A stretch of 16,714 bases of DNA from UBA9647 sp049522195 (GCA_049522195.1 JBEKOB010000087.1:1-16714), one strand, 5' to 3'; positions 1 through 7,048 are shown, counted from the first letter of the stretch. The notes: generated by a model from the letters alone, not told the origin. Made by a program: numbers and translations.

Positions 1-33
1 CATCCTGAGGGAGCCATTCAAGGCAATTAACCC

Positions 34-143
34 AACTTCATTATTCGGAGTTCGATTGATCGGTGTTCGATATTCAAGTAGGAAAAGCTAGACACTCCTG
101 GGAATATAGAATATCGATTAGCGAATAACGAATGTCGAAGTGT
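34..143. repeat. 7-mer inverted-repeat element, copy 1
   Basis: The right arm (102-143) is six 7-mers in exact register: ggaatat, agaat-type units such as gaatatc, gattagc, gaataac, gaatgtc, and finally gaagtgt. The left arm (36-84) is built of 7-mers of the complementary type (cttcatt, attcgga, gttcgat, tgttcga, tattcaa). The two arms can fold onto each other as a long imperfect hairpin with about 20 nt between them. The unit order in the left arm matches copy 2 (227-334) nearly unit by unit. A period of 7 is incompatible with coding. No flanking target-site duplication was found by eye. Confidence 0.7.
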
Positions 144-160
144 GGTGGGGATGCTCCGCC

Positions 161-334
161 GGGGCTGAAGCCCCGTTGTTTTGGTCTTCCTATCCCCGAC
201 CTAAAGATCGGGGCAAACGCCCCCAATTTCATCATTCGGAGATCGATTGTTCAGTGTTCGATATTCAATTGGGAAATTCTGGAGATGCCCGGCAATATCC
301 AATATCGAATACTGAATAATGAATTACGAAGTGA
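161..334. repeat. Composite repeat: two mini-hairpins plus 7-mer inverted repeat (copy 2)
   Basis: Three modules occur in order. Hairpin A is ggggctgaagcccc (161-174), with a perfect 5-bp stem. Hairpin B is ccccgacctaaagatcgggg (194-213), an 8-bp stem with one mismatch. Then follows a 7-mer inverted repeat (227-334) whose right arm is caatatc, caatatc, gaatact, gaataat, gaattac, gaagtga. The same three modules in the same order recur at 7676-7849. Both composites are 174 nt long from the first base of hairpin A to the last 7-mer, and both place tgttcgatatt 94 nt in. This points to a dispersed repeat family rather than chance hairpins. No protein is encoded in it. Confidence 0.75.
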
Positions 335-392
335 GGGCCATCGTGAATCAGATTCTTCGCTCAGCTCAGGATGACGTAGGTTTTTTTCTGTA

Positions 393-2762
393 CTATTGTT
401 TTGACTTCAGTATCGTTGTCCCAGCTTTCAAGGTCTTTTGCTGGCCATCCGGAAGCACGGCGGTTGCCTCGATACCTTTCGGAATCACCACCTTCATTGA
501 GAATACTCCGTTCATCTGCTTCCAGTTCACCTTTATCATCCCCGACGGAGAGTCGAAGGAGGCCGCGACACTGTCGAGCGAGCCGGGAGTCGGTGCAATC
601 AATACTTTTTTCCAGCCAACGCCCCCAGGCTGCTGACGTATCCCGGCAAGATACGCGTAGTGCCACTCCATCAAATGCCCAAGCATGAAATGGTTCATGC
701 TATTTCCCGTTCCCGGTCGTGCATCCCAGCTCTCGGGCAGCGATGTGAAACCCTGGTTCACCATGTATCCGTAACTGCCGCGGTTCGTTCTACTATATAC
801 ACGATGCAGAATATCACTCCGGTTCCCATCGGCCAACGCCCGGATGAAAAACACCTGCAGCACCTCGCCAACCGTCTGCTGATAATTCCGCTTCGCCAGG
901 TCATCCACGATCGCCTGCAAGACCGCCGGTCGATCGGCATCGGGCACCAGTCCGACACAAAGCGCCACGCTGTGCCCGGCCTGGCAGGAGCCGTTGTTCT
1001 TGAACGTCTTCGTTGCCGGATCGTAAAAACGTTTCAGGAAATCCTTCTTGATCTGGTCGAACAGGTTCTGGTATTTGACCGCCTCGTCCAATCTTCCAAG
1101 CACACCTGCCGCTTGCGAAACGGTCTTTGCGCCCAGAGCCCAGATCGCCGTGGCGCTCAGCTCGTTTGGCGTCCACTGCGATGGACCGTCTCCTTTGCCG
1201 TGACCGTAATCGTACCAGTCGCCAAGATTGCTGGTGATGATCCCGTCCTTCGCCGTCGATGAGAGGTAATCGACGAACTTGTGCATGCTTTCAAAATTCG
1301 ATTTGAGCACGGCAGTGTTCCCGTACCATTCGTACAGATGCCACGGCACGAGCACTGAGGAAATTCCCCACTCGGGAGCTTCGTTCCAGTATCCGTGCGG
1401 AGGGATGGCGACAAGGTAGTTCGGACAGTTGGTCGGAACGTGGCCATCGGGGAGCTGAGTGTCCTTGAGGTCGCGGGCAATCTTGGTGAACCAGTTCTCG
1501 ACATTGAACCGGTAGCTCATCGCGCGGCCCATGTGCCAGTTCTCTTCCTGCCAGCCGTTCTTCTCGCGGTGCGGACAATCGGTAGCTACGTAGCTCATGT
1601 TCGAACGGATCGACCAGTCGATCATGTGCTCGGCGCGGTTCTGCAAATCGCTCGAACTTGTAAATGTCCCGACGAGCGGATTCGCTGTCCGGACATGAAC
1701 CAACTCGATCTTCTTTATGACAGGGAGTTTTTGCGGATTCGGAGAACCTTCGGGCACAGCTCCTGTCACCCCCACATACTGGCATCCGACGTAGCAGAAG
1801 AGGATCTGGTGCGACTCGTTCTTGCCGCTGGCCGTGGTGTAGTCGTGCCAGATGTCTTTGCCGGTTCCCCAGGTGTAAGTGAATTTCACGTGGCCGGTCG
1901 AATCCATATACTCGCACGGCTTGAAGCGAATCGTTTGTCCTGCGGATCCCGACACCGTAAAGCGAAGGAGTGCAGATGCGTTTTGCGGGAAGACGTATGT
2001 GTATTCACGTGGCTTTGGCGACATGACTTTGATGGGCTTGAACACTTCGAATGCCTGCATTGCCGGGCCCGTATATTTTTCCAGAGTTGCTGCAGGAGGT
2101 TGAACGGTTGTTACCGCTTTCCACGAAGCAGCGTTGAATCCCGGTGCATTCCAGCCGGAAGGGAGAAGTCGAGCATCGTAGTCTTCGCCTGCATAAATAT
2201 GCGAGAATGTTAGAGGGCCGCTCTCCCATTTCCATGAATCGCTGCTTGTCACGAGCTGTTCCTTGCCGTCATTTGTCTTGATCCGTCCTTCGAGCCAGAG
2301 GAGGTACGGATATCCGGCAGCGAAGTCGGGCATGGCGTCGGTCTTGACATAGCGCCCGGTGTCGTTTGCGGCTGTGACATGCCAGAAGGAATTTCCGAGC
2401 ATCACGCCCCAGACGTTCTCGCCAGTGCGGAGAAGTTTGCTGATATCGAATTCCTGCCAGTAAATAGTCTTGTTATACTGAGACCACGGTTGGTTAATCA
2501 GCGACGTGCCCACACGTTTGCCGTTGAGGAATAGCTCATAGTGTCCGAGTCCGACGATGCGTACCGTGGCGGCCTTGACCGGACTGTTCACGGTAAACGT
2601 TGATCGGAGGATGGGGCAGGGGGTCTTCTCGTTTGTCACTCCGGCGGCGTAGGGGGTAATCCAGCTCGGGGCAGATGAATTCGATGGCTGCGCGAGCAAA
2701 GAAAGTGGCATGATGAAGCAGAAGAGCGAAAGGACGAGTGTAGCGAAGACGAAGTGTTTCAT
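393..2762 (-). CDS. Secreted alpha-L-rhamnosidase, glycoside hydrolase family 78
   Basis: Predicted inverting hydrolase that removes terminal alpha-L-rhamnose from plant glycosides or polysaccharides, outside the cytoplasm. The 789-residue product starts with a signal peptide (hydrophobic 3-23, likely cleavage after A24). Next come beta-sandwich regions (about 55-360), a catalytic (alpha/alpha)6 barrel (about 365-705) and a C-terminal beta domain (about 710-785). The hallmark motif reads ATDCPHREKNGWQEE (393-407): D395 and E400 match the conserved acids of the family DCPxRE motif, but the usual later Asp is Glu407. E677 in LPESWD fits the second catalytic acid. The reading frame is open 70 codons further upstream. 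I chose the ATG at 2762 because it starts the signal peptide and has AAGGA at 2773-2777, about 10 nt before it. Family assignment is firm; the natural substrate is unknown. Confidence 0.9.
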   Translation of the reverse strand: MKHFVFATLVLSLFCFIMPLSLLAQPSNSSAPSWITPYAAGVTNEKTPCPILRSTFTVNSPVKAATVRIVGLGHYELFLNGKRVGTSLINQPWSQYNKTIYWQEFDISKLLRTGENVWGVMLGNSFWHVTAANDTGRYVKTDAMPDFAAGYPYLLWLEGRIKTNDGKEQLVTSSDSWKWESGPLTFSHIYAGEDYDARLLPSGWNAPGFNAASWKAVTTVQPPAATLEKYTGPAMQAFEVFKPIKVMSPKPREYTYVFPQNASALLRFTVSGSAGQTIRFKPCEYMDSTGHVKFTYTWGTGKDIWHDYTTASGKNESHQILFCYVGCQYVGVTGAVPEGSPNPQKLPVIKKIELVHVRTANPLVGTFTSSSDLQNRAEHMIDWSIRSNMSYVATDCPHREKNGWQEENWHMGRAMSYRFNVENWFTKIARDLKDTQLPDGHVPTNCPNYLVAIPPHGYWNEAPEWGISSVLVPWHLYEWYGNTAVLKSNFESMHKFVDYLSSTAKDGIITSNLGDWYDYGHGKGDGPSQWTPNELSATAIWALGAKTVSQAAGVLGRLDEAVKYQNLFDQIKKDFLKRFYDPATKTFKNNGSCQAGHSVALCVGLVPDADRPAVLQAIVDDLAKRNYQQTVGEVLQVFFIRALADGNRSDILHRVYSRTNRGSYGYMVNQGFTSLPESWDARPGTGNSMNHFMLGHLMEWHYAYLAGIRQQPGGVGWKKVLIAPTPGSLDSVAASFDSPSGMIKVNWKQMNGVFSMKVVIPKGIEATAVLPDGQQKTLKAGTTILKSKQ

Positions 2763-3107
2763 AACTTTGTGGTCCTTGCTTTTAGTGGGCATGACAGAAA
2801 ATCTAAGTGCCACGAGTTCTTCGAAAGTTAAACTGTCGGACAACGAATTCAACCTCTCATCAAGAAAACACACACCCCTTTCATCCCCTCTCCCCTCCAC
2901 ACACGTCATCCCACAGAGGGGACTGCTCAAACTGTGGCAAAGAACAAAACCTCCCCTCTCGTGGGCGGCCAAGCGGGTTGAGAGAGGGGAGTGAAGGGTG
3001 TGTGCTTTGTTCTTTTCAAGGTTTTCCGAAAACTCAGGTTGCTATATCCAATTCCCGTTCGCTGACGGAAGAGATCAACTCGCGAACAACAATCGGAGGT
3101 TGGAGTT
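2763..3107. other. Intergenic region upstream of the rhamnosidase gene
   Basis: This 345-nt gap lies between the HAD phosphatase stop and the rhamnosidase start. I see no believable gene: short open frames here cross the inverted repeat and lack an SD sequence. Any rhamnosidase promoter must lie here or further upstream, but I could not find a convincing -35/-10 pair on the minus strand. Its main content is the inverted repeat at 2862-3020. Confidence 0.6.
2862..3020. repeat. Long imperfect inverted repeat with nested hairpins
   Basis: The outer arms are C/A-rich on the left (acacaccccttt near 2869-2880, then cccctctcccc) and G/T-rich on the right (gaggggag then gaagggtgtgtg near 2993-3004). 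They fold together over roughly 35 positions with gaps. Inside are a perfect 10-bp stem, ctcccctctc (2951-2960) with gagaggggag (2982-2991), and two smaller stems: cccctct/agagggg (2885-2891/2915-2921) and ccacag/ctgtgg (2911-2916/2932-2937). Some of these are mutually exclusive. It sits in the leader region of the rhamnosidase gene, so it could shape that mRNA or simply be a dispersed repeat. Confidence 0.65.
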
Positions 3108-3758
3108 TCATGGTATGTGAACAAGTAACTCTGGTAATGATCCTATCACAAAATCTGGTTCGAGCTTCTGTATTTGTTCCTTCGAGAGCGAGCCGTATGT
3201 CACGCCGCACGTCGCAATGCCGGCTCGTTTGCCTGCATGAATATCGTTGTCAGTGTCGCCAACCATCAGTGTCTCAGTCCGTTCCCACGACTGGTCTTCG
3301 AGTATCTTGTTGATAATAAACGGGTCGGGTTTGAACGGTATGTTGTCGCTCCCCTGGATCTGGTCGAAATAGCTGTCGATCCCGAAATGCGTCAGCACAC
3401 GCCGCGTGCCCGGTGTGAGCTTCGTCGTCGCTGTCGCAAGGCGAATCCCTCTTGTGCGCAGCGCGTCGAGCGTTTCTCTCACGTCAGGGAAGAGTGTTGT
3501 CGTCTCCAGTGCACGCGGCGGATAGTACGACTTGTACATCTCAGCCGCTTCTGCAATCCGGTGATGCAGACTTGGAGGAAGAAGTTTAGCAAACGTCTCC
3601 GTCAGCGGTTTGCCGATGAGAGGGTAGATGTCCTCGTGTTTGTACGAATCGACGCCCAGCTGGTGCAACACCCAGAGCTGTGCGCCGGCGATGTCGCGTT
3701 TGGAGTCAACGAGTGTGCCATCGAGATCGAAGATGATGTTCGTGATAACTTGCCGCAT
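3108..3758 (-). CDS. HAD-superfamily phosphatase, phosphoglycolate phosphatase-like
   Basis: Cytoplasmic Mg-dependent phosphatase of 216 residues, a normal length for the Gph/PpaX-like group of HAD enzymes. The N-terminal motif FDLDGTLVDS (10-19) supplies nucleophile D11 and general acid D13. A helical cap of the C1 type follows (about 18-85). Motif II is the TATT stretch (109-112), motif III is K143 in KPDP, and motif IV is GDTDNDI (167-173) with D168 and D172 as metal ligands. All catalytic residues are present. Real substrates in this group include phosphoglycolate, pyrophosphate and small sugar phosphates, and sequence alone does not separate them. The ATG at 3758 starts right before motif I; no clear SD sequence precedes it. 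It lies between the rhamnosidase and gamma-glutamyltransferase genes on the same strand, each side separated by repeat DNA, so co-transcription is uncertain. Confidence 0.85.
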   Translation of the reverse strand: MRQVITNIIFDLDGTLVDSKRDIAGAQLWVLHQLGVDSYKHEDIYPLIGKPLTETFAKLLPPSLHHRIAEAAEMYKSYYPPRALETTTLFPDVRETLDALRTRGIRLATATTKLTPGTRRVLTHFGIDSYFDQIQGSDNIPFKPDPFIINKILEDQSWERTETLMVGDTDNDIHAGKRAGIATCGVTYGSLSKEQIQKLEPDFVIGSLPELLVHIP

Positions 3759-3778
3759 GGAAATACAGGTAGCGGGGG

Positions 3779-3925
3779 TGGTGAATAGTGAACAGTGAAG
3801 AGTGAACAGTAAATAGCAAAAAGTGAATCGTCTTAACTTGAAACTTCGAACTTGAAACCTGGAATTTGAAACTCGGAACGCGGAATATCAAACTCAAAAC
3901 TCCAAACTGAAAACCCAAAACTACT
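3779..3925. repeat. Degenerate 7-mer array, 21 units in one register
   Basis: From 3779 to 3925 the DNA can be cut into 21 consecutive 7-mers without losing register. Units 1-7 are of the type (N)AGTGAA (tggtgaa, tagtgaa, cagtgaa, gagtgaa, cagtaaa, tagcaaa, aagtgaa). Unit 8 is a transition (tcgtctt). Units 9-21 are of the type AACNNNN (aacttga, aacttcg, aacctgg, aactcgg, aactcaa, aactgaa and so on). The array ends on the first base of the gamma-glutamyltransferase stop codon (TAA on the minus strand, 3925-3927) and begins about 20 nt upstream of the HAD gene start. It resembles in spirit the short tandem 7-mer repeats known from cyanobacteria, but the units are far more variable. Confidence 0.8.
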
Positions 3926-5601
3926 TACTTTTTCACCGGTTCTGGAATCGCGGCTCCATCTTTTCTTGGATCGGATCCTCCAAAATTCACTCCTGTCGAG
4001 AAATCCCTCATCACCGCCTGTCCGCCTCCCATCACGGGGGAGAAATCGCCGCACACTTCGAGCTTGTGTCGCATTGATTCGAGCTGAGCGCGCACGGAAG
4101 CGGGGATGCGGGCTTCGATCTGAAGATCGCATCCCGCGAATGTCGATTTCCTGAACCGGGCTGCCTCGATCGCCGACTGTATGTTCATCCCGAAATCAAC
4201 CACATTTGCGACAAACTGAGCGTGGGCTTGCGCCTGGTTCCATCCCCCCATAATTCCAAATGCAATCTTGATGTCATCTTTGGTCATGAATGCCGGAATG
4301 ATCGTGTGGAGCGGACGCTTGTGACCGGCCAGTGTGTTTGGATGTTGCGGGTCGAGCGTGAAGAGCGCACCGCGATTCTGCAGAACAAAGCCGGCTCCCT
4401 CCGGGACAATTCCGGATCCGAAATTTTCGTAATTGCTCTGGATGAGGGAGACCATGTTTCCATCTTTATCGACAACCGAAAGATAGATCGTGTCGTCGCC
4501 CGGCGCAGGCGGTTTTCCGGCCTGGACGTCGCAGTTCGCCTTTGTAGTATCAATGAGTTTCGACCGGCTGAGAGCGTATTTCTTGTCCAGCATTCCCTGC
4601 ACGGGAGTTTTGGCGAATCGCTGGTCGGCAACGTAGCGCAGCATATCCGCATACGCCAGCTTCTTGGCTTCGATCATCACGTGGAGTGCTTGTGCGGTGT
4701 TGTGCCTGTAACTGGCGAGAGGGAAGTTCTCCATGATATTCAACATCATCAGTGCAGCAATTCCCTGACCGTTGGGAGGAATCTCGTACACTGTCCATCC
4801 CCGGTACGTTGTGGAGATGGACTCGACCCATTCGCTTGAGAAGGCCGCGAGGTCGTCGGCTGCTAGCGTGCCTCCGTGCTGGCGGGAACAGTCGAGTATG
4901 AGCCTTGCGATATCCCCCTTATAGAACGCGTCTCGGCCCTGTTCAGCTATTGCCCTCAGGCTTCTGGCGAGGTTAGGATTGCGAAATACTTCGCCGAGTC
5001 TGGGTGTGTGCCCTTCAATCAAATACGTCTGTGCCGCGGCCGGTTCGCTCTTCAGGAGTTTCTCTTCACCTGCCCATAAGGCAGAGACCTGCTCGGCGAC
5101 CGGAAAGCCCTCTTCGGCATAATGAATTGTGGGATCGAGGAGTTCTTGCAAGGGGAGCGTTCCGAACCGTTGCTGCAGTTTCGCCCAGCCGTCGACCGCG
5201 CCAGGGACCGTTACGGAGTGAATACCTTGATAGGGCATGGTTTTCATCCCCTTGCTGCGCAGGAATTCAATCGTGAGACCTGCAGGCGCCCAGCCGCTTG
5301 CGTTGAGGCCATAGAGCTTATCCGACTTTGCATCGTAGACGATCGCAAACAGGTCGCCTCCGATGCCGTTGCTCATTGGCGCAACAAGTCCCATCATCGC
5401 GTTGGTAGCGATGGCTGCGTCAACAGCATTTCCGCCCTCTGCCAGGATCGTTGCTCCGACCTGAGCGGCGAGCGGGCTTTCTGCTGCAACAATGCCGTAC
5501 CGGGTAACGACCATGGAACGGGCCTGAGTCCGGTCCTGGGCGAAAACTTCACTGGTAATTGTGGCCATAACGATCAAACAGAGAAGTAGTTTATTTGTCA
5601 T
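3925..5601 (-). CDS. ggt: Exported gamma-glutamyltransferase family protein
   Basis: Predicted periplasmic Ntn-hydrolase that cleaves gamma-glutamyl bonds (glutathione and gamma-glutamyl peptides) after cutting itself into two subunits. The 558-residue product has a signal peptide (hydrophobic 5-20, likely cleavage after A21). The self-processing nucleophile fits T371 in DDTIYLSVVDKDG, aligned by the SVVD block that follows the catalytic Thr of E. coli GGT. The paired glycines of the oxyanion region fit G452-G453 (GIMGGWN). The early family signature NGIGGDLF is at 78-85. Where canonical GGTs have an Arg in a FRExAP-like motif binding the glutamate carboxylate, this protein reads NASGWAP (100-106), so substrate preference may differ. 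The frame is open 37 codons further upstream, into repeat DNA. I chose the ATG at 5601 because it begins the signal peptide. The SD sequence is weak. The stop codon abuts the 7-mer array at 3779-3925. Confidence 0.88.
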   Translation of the reverse strand: MTNKLLLCLIVMATITSEVFAQDRTQARSMVVTRYGIVAAESPLAAQVGATILAEGGNAVDAAIATNAMMGLVAPMSNGIGGDLFAIVYDAKSDKLYGLNASGWAPAGLTIEFLRSKGMKTMPYQGIHSVTVPGAVDGWAKLQQRFGTLPLQELLDPTIHYAEEGFPVAEQVSALWAGEEKLLKSEPAAAQTYLIEGHTPRLGEVFRNPNLARSLRAIAEQGRDAFYKGDIARLILDCSRQHGGTLAADDLAAFSSEWVESISTTYRGWTVYEIPPNGQGIAALMMLNIMENFPLASYRHNTAQALHVMIEAKKLAYADMLRYVADQRFAKTPVQGMLDKKYALSRSKLIDTTKANCDVQAGKPPAPGDDTIYLSVVDKDGNMVSLIQSNYENFGSGIVPEGAGFVLQNRGALFTLDPQHPNTLAGHKRPLHTIIPAFMTKDDIKIAFGIMGGWNQAQAHAQFVANVVDFGMNIQSAIEAARFRKSTFAGCDLQIEARIPASVRAQLESMRHKLEVCGDFSPVMGGGQAVMRDFSTGVNFGGSDPRKDGAAIPEPVKK

Positions 5602-5635
5602 AGTGTGATCAGGAATCTTACGTGAGACTTGTTTT

Positions 5636-5733
5636 GGTGAATGGTAAATAGTGAAAAGTAAATTGTGAGAAGCAACCGTTAGCCGTGAAGGTCTTGACTG
5701 TTCACTATTCACTATTTACTGTTTACTTTTTAC
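5636..5733. repeat. 7-mer array arranged as an inverted repeat
   Basis: Fourteen consecutive 7-mers keep one register. Units 1-5 are ggtgaat, ggtaaat, agtgaaa, agtaaat, tgtgaga. Units 6-9 are diverged. Units 10-14 are tgttcac, tattcac, tatttac, tgtttac, tttttac, the reverse complement type. Left arm 5637-5670 and right arm 5700-5733 can pair at about 24 of 34 positions, leaving a loop of about 29 nt. The unit type is the same as the first half of the array at 3779-3925. The right end overlaps the stop codon of the amidohydrolase gene (TAA, 5730-5732), and the left end lies 34 nt before the gamma-glutamyltransferase start. If the two genes share a transcript, this hairpin sits between the cistrons. 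Confidence 0.8.
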
Positions 5734-7037
5734 TTCCGTGAACCATCCAGTATTTCACTCTTATACACTTTCCCATCCTTCATCACAAACCCGATGTGTT
5801 CGAGGACGCTGATGTTTTTCAGGGGATCGTCTTTCGCAGCCACAATGTCGGCAAAGGCGCCGGGGGAGATCTCACCAATCTTTCCCTTCATATCGAGCAA
5901 TTCGGCTGCAACGGTTGTTGCCGCTTTGATTGCCTGCATTGGCGTCATTCCCCACTTCACCATATACGAAAACTCTTTCGCTTCGTTTTCCGTCCAGTCA
6001 AATCCGCCGGCGTCAGTTCCAAACGTGATCTTCACGCCCGCCTTGAGTGCTTTGTTGAACGTTGCGGGGAGCGTTTCTGTGAAAACCTTGTTCATCACGC
6101 TTCCCACTGCCGCGCGGCCTTCCGCTACGAACTCGTTCACATAAATCGTCGGACACCAGTAGATTCCTTTCTTAACCATCAGCCTGATGCACTCATCGTC
6201 CATGCCGAACCCATGCTCAATGGAAGCTGCTCCTGCCTTGATGGCGGGGAGAATTCCATCTGGCGTCACTGCGTGTGCCGACATTTTTTTATGGTGCATC
6301 GCTGTCTCGTCGCCAAGCGCATTGATTTCCTCGCCGGTGAAGTTAGGCAAACTATGAAATGACCCGTCAGGAAGGCGATAGTAGCTGCGATCTGCGTAGA
6401 TTTTGACCCAATCCGCCCCATAGGAAATTTCCTCACGCACAGCACGCCGGGCCTCTGTTGTGCCGGTGATTTCAATAAGCCCCTTCGGTACCTTCCATTC
6501 CCAGGTATAATCCCTGTTTGACATGGGATAGTGTCCGGTTGAGTTGATCGCGCGGCCGGCTACGAAGAGCCGCGGACCATCGATGATTCCTTTGTTGATC
6601 GCTTTCTTCAGATCGACATCCGCGTACATGGCTCCTTCGGTCCCGAGGTCACGCAGCGCTGTAAAGCCGTTTAAGAGAGAAAGCTTGCAGGAGAGTGAGC
6701 CCCGGAGGGCGCGGTATGCGATCGATTGCTTGAGAAGCTGCACATCATAATCTTCGGAAGTGATGTCGCCCTGAAGGAGAACATGCGTGTGTGCGTCGAT
6801 AAGCCCAGGCATCACCGTCGCTTTTGACAGATCGATCACCTTCGCGTTTGCCGGAATAGAAACGTTTTTCCCAACTTCCTTGATCTTGTTCCCCTCGATC
6901 AAGATCACGGCATTCTCAATGGCCGTGTCTGACTTTCCGTCGATCAGCTTTCCGCATTTGATGGCAGTGATGGAACCCTGAGCAATCCCAGTTTGCAGTG
7001 TGACCAGCAGAAGAAGGACGGTGGCAAGCGTCTTCAT
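5730..7037 (-). CDS. Exported metal-dependent amidohydrolase, Xaa-Pro dipeptidase-like
   Basis: Amidohydrolase-superfamily enzyme of the imidazolonepropionase/Xaa-Pro dipeptidase-like branch. Characterised relatives hydrolyse dipeptides, often with C-terminal proline or basic residues. The 435-residue protein has a signal peptide (hydrophobic 4-18, likely cleavage after A19), so it acts in the periplasm. A small beta domain (about 22-75 plus the C-terminus) flanks a TIM barrel. Metal-site residues are visible: H83 and H85 in DAHTH, K212 in VKIYAD (candidate carboxylated lysine), H255 in SAHAV, H275 in SIEHG, and D342 in FGTDAGG. The typical C-terminal stretch GEISPGAFADIVA is at 388-400. The start has a perfect AAGGAGG and lies 9 nt after the dedA stop, so the two genes are very probably co-transcribed. 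Exact substrate is not predictable. Confidence 0.88.
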   Translation of the reverse strand: MKTLATVLLLLVTLQTGIAQGSITAIKCGKLIDGKSDTAIENAVILIEGNKIKEVGKNVSIPANAKVIDLSKATVMPGLIDAHTHVLLQGDITSEDYDVQLLKQSIAYRALRGSLSCKLSLLNGFTALRDLGTEGAMYADVDLKKAINKGIIDGPRLFVAGRAINSTGHYPMSNRDYTWEWKVPKGLIEITGTTEARRAVREEISYGADWVKIYADRSYYRLPDGSFHSLPNFTGEEINALGDETAMHHKKMSAHAVTPDGILPAIKAGAASIEHGFGMDDECIRLMVKKGIYWCPTIYVNEFVAEGRAAVGSVMNKVFTETLPATFNKALKAGVKITFGTDAGGFDWTENEAKEFSYMVKWGMTPMQAIKAATTVAAELLDMKGKIGEISPGAFADIVAAKDDPLKNISVLEHIGFVMKDGKVYKSEILDGSRK

Positions 7038-7041
7038 AAAA

Positions 7042-7048
7042 CCTCCTT
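7042..7048 (-). promoter_or_regulatory. Ribosome binding site of the amidohydrolase gene, overlapping the dedA stop
   Basis: On the minus strand this reads AAGGAGG, four bases before the ATG at 7037. Its first two A residues form part of the TAA stop of dedA (7047-7049). A ribosome finishing dedA would sit on this site, so translational coupling is likely. Confidence 0.75.

Larger units (their letters stand above)
1..375. repeat. Repeat-dense intergenic block bounded by an inverted short repeat
   Basis: This stretch, about 390 nt long to the stop of the rhamnosidase gene, holds no believable gene. Its left edge reads catcctgagggagc (1-14). The right part, 350-375, carries a related sequence in the opposite orientation, with gctcaggatgac at 364-375. 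Between them lie two copies of a 7-mer inverted repeat and two GC-rich mini-hairpins, described separately. I recall sequences of the type CATCCTGAG...GCGAAG as common intergenic repeats in environmental bacterial genomes; that is memory, not a search. The left copy is cut by the window edge, so the true boundary is unknown. Confidence 0.6.

Noticed and set aside
132..374. Small 80-codon gene in the left intergenic block
   Set aside because: Its frame crosses two mini-hairpins and a 7-mer inverted repeat, and it has no SD sequence. The repeats explain the sequence better.
381..387. Run of seven T residues as an intrinsic terminator
   Set aside because: It is on the plus strand, where no gene ends, and no stable stem precedes it. 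For the rhamnosidase gene on the minus strand it would be a run of A.
1395..2213. 272-codon plus-strand open frame opposite the rhamnosidase gene
   Set aside because: Antisense shadow of a well-supported GH78 gene; the translation resembles no family.
2763..2972. N-terminal extension of the rhamnosidase frame by 70 codons
   Set aside because: It would put a signal peptide in the middle of the protein and run through an inverted repeat. The ATG at 2762 has an SD sequence and a proper signal peptide.
3779..3925. CRISPR array
   Set aside because: Repeats are 7 nt and degenerate with no spacers, and no cas gene is present.
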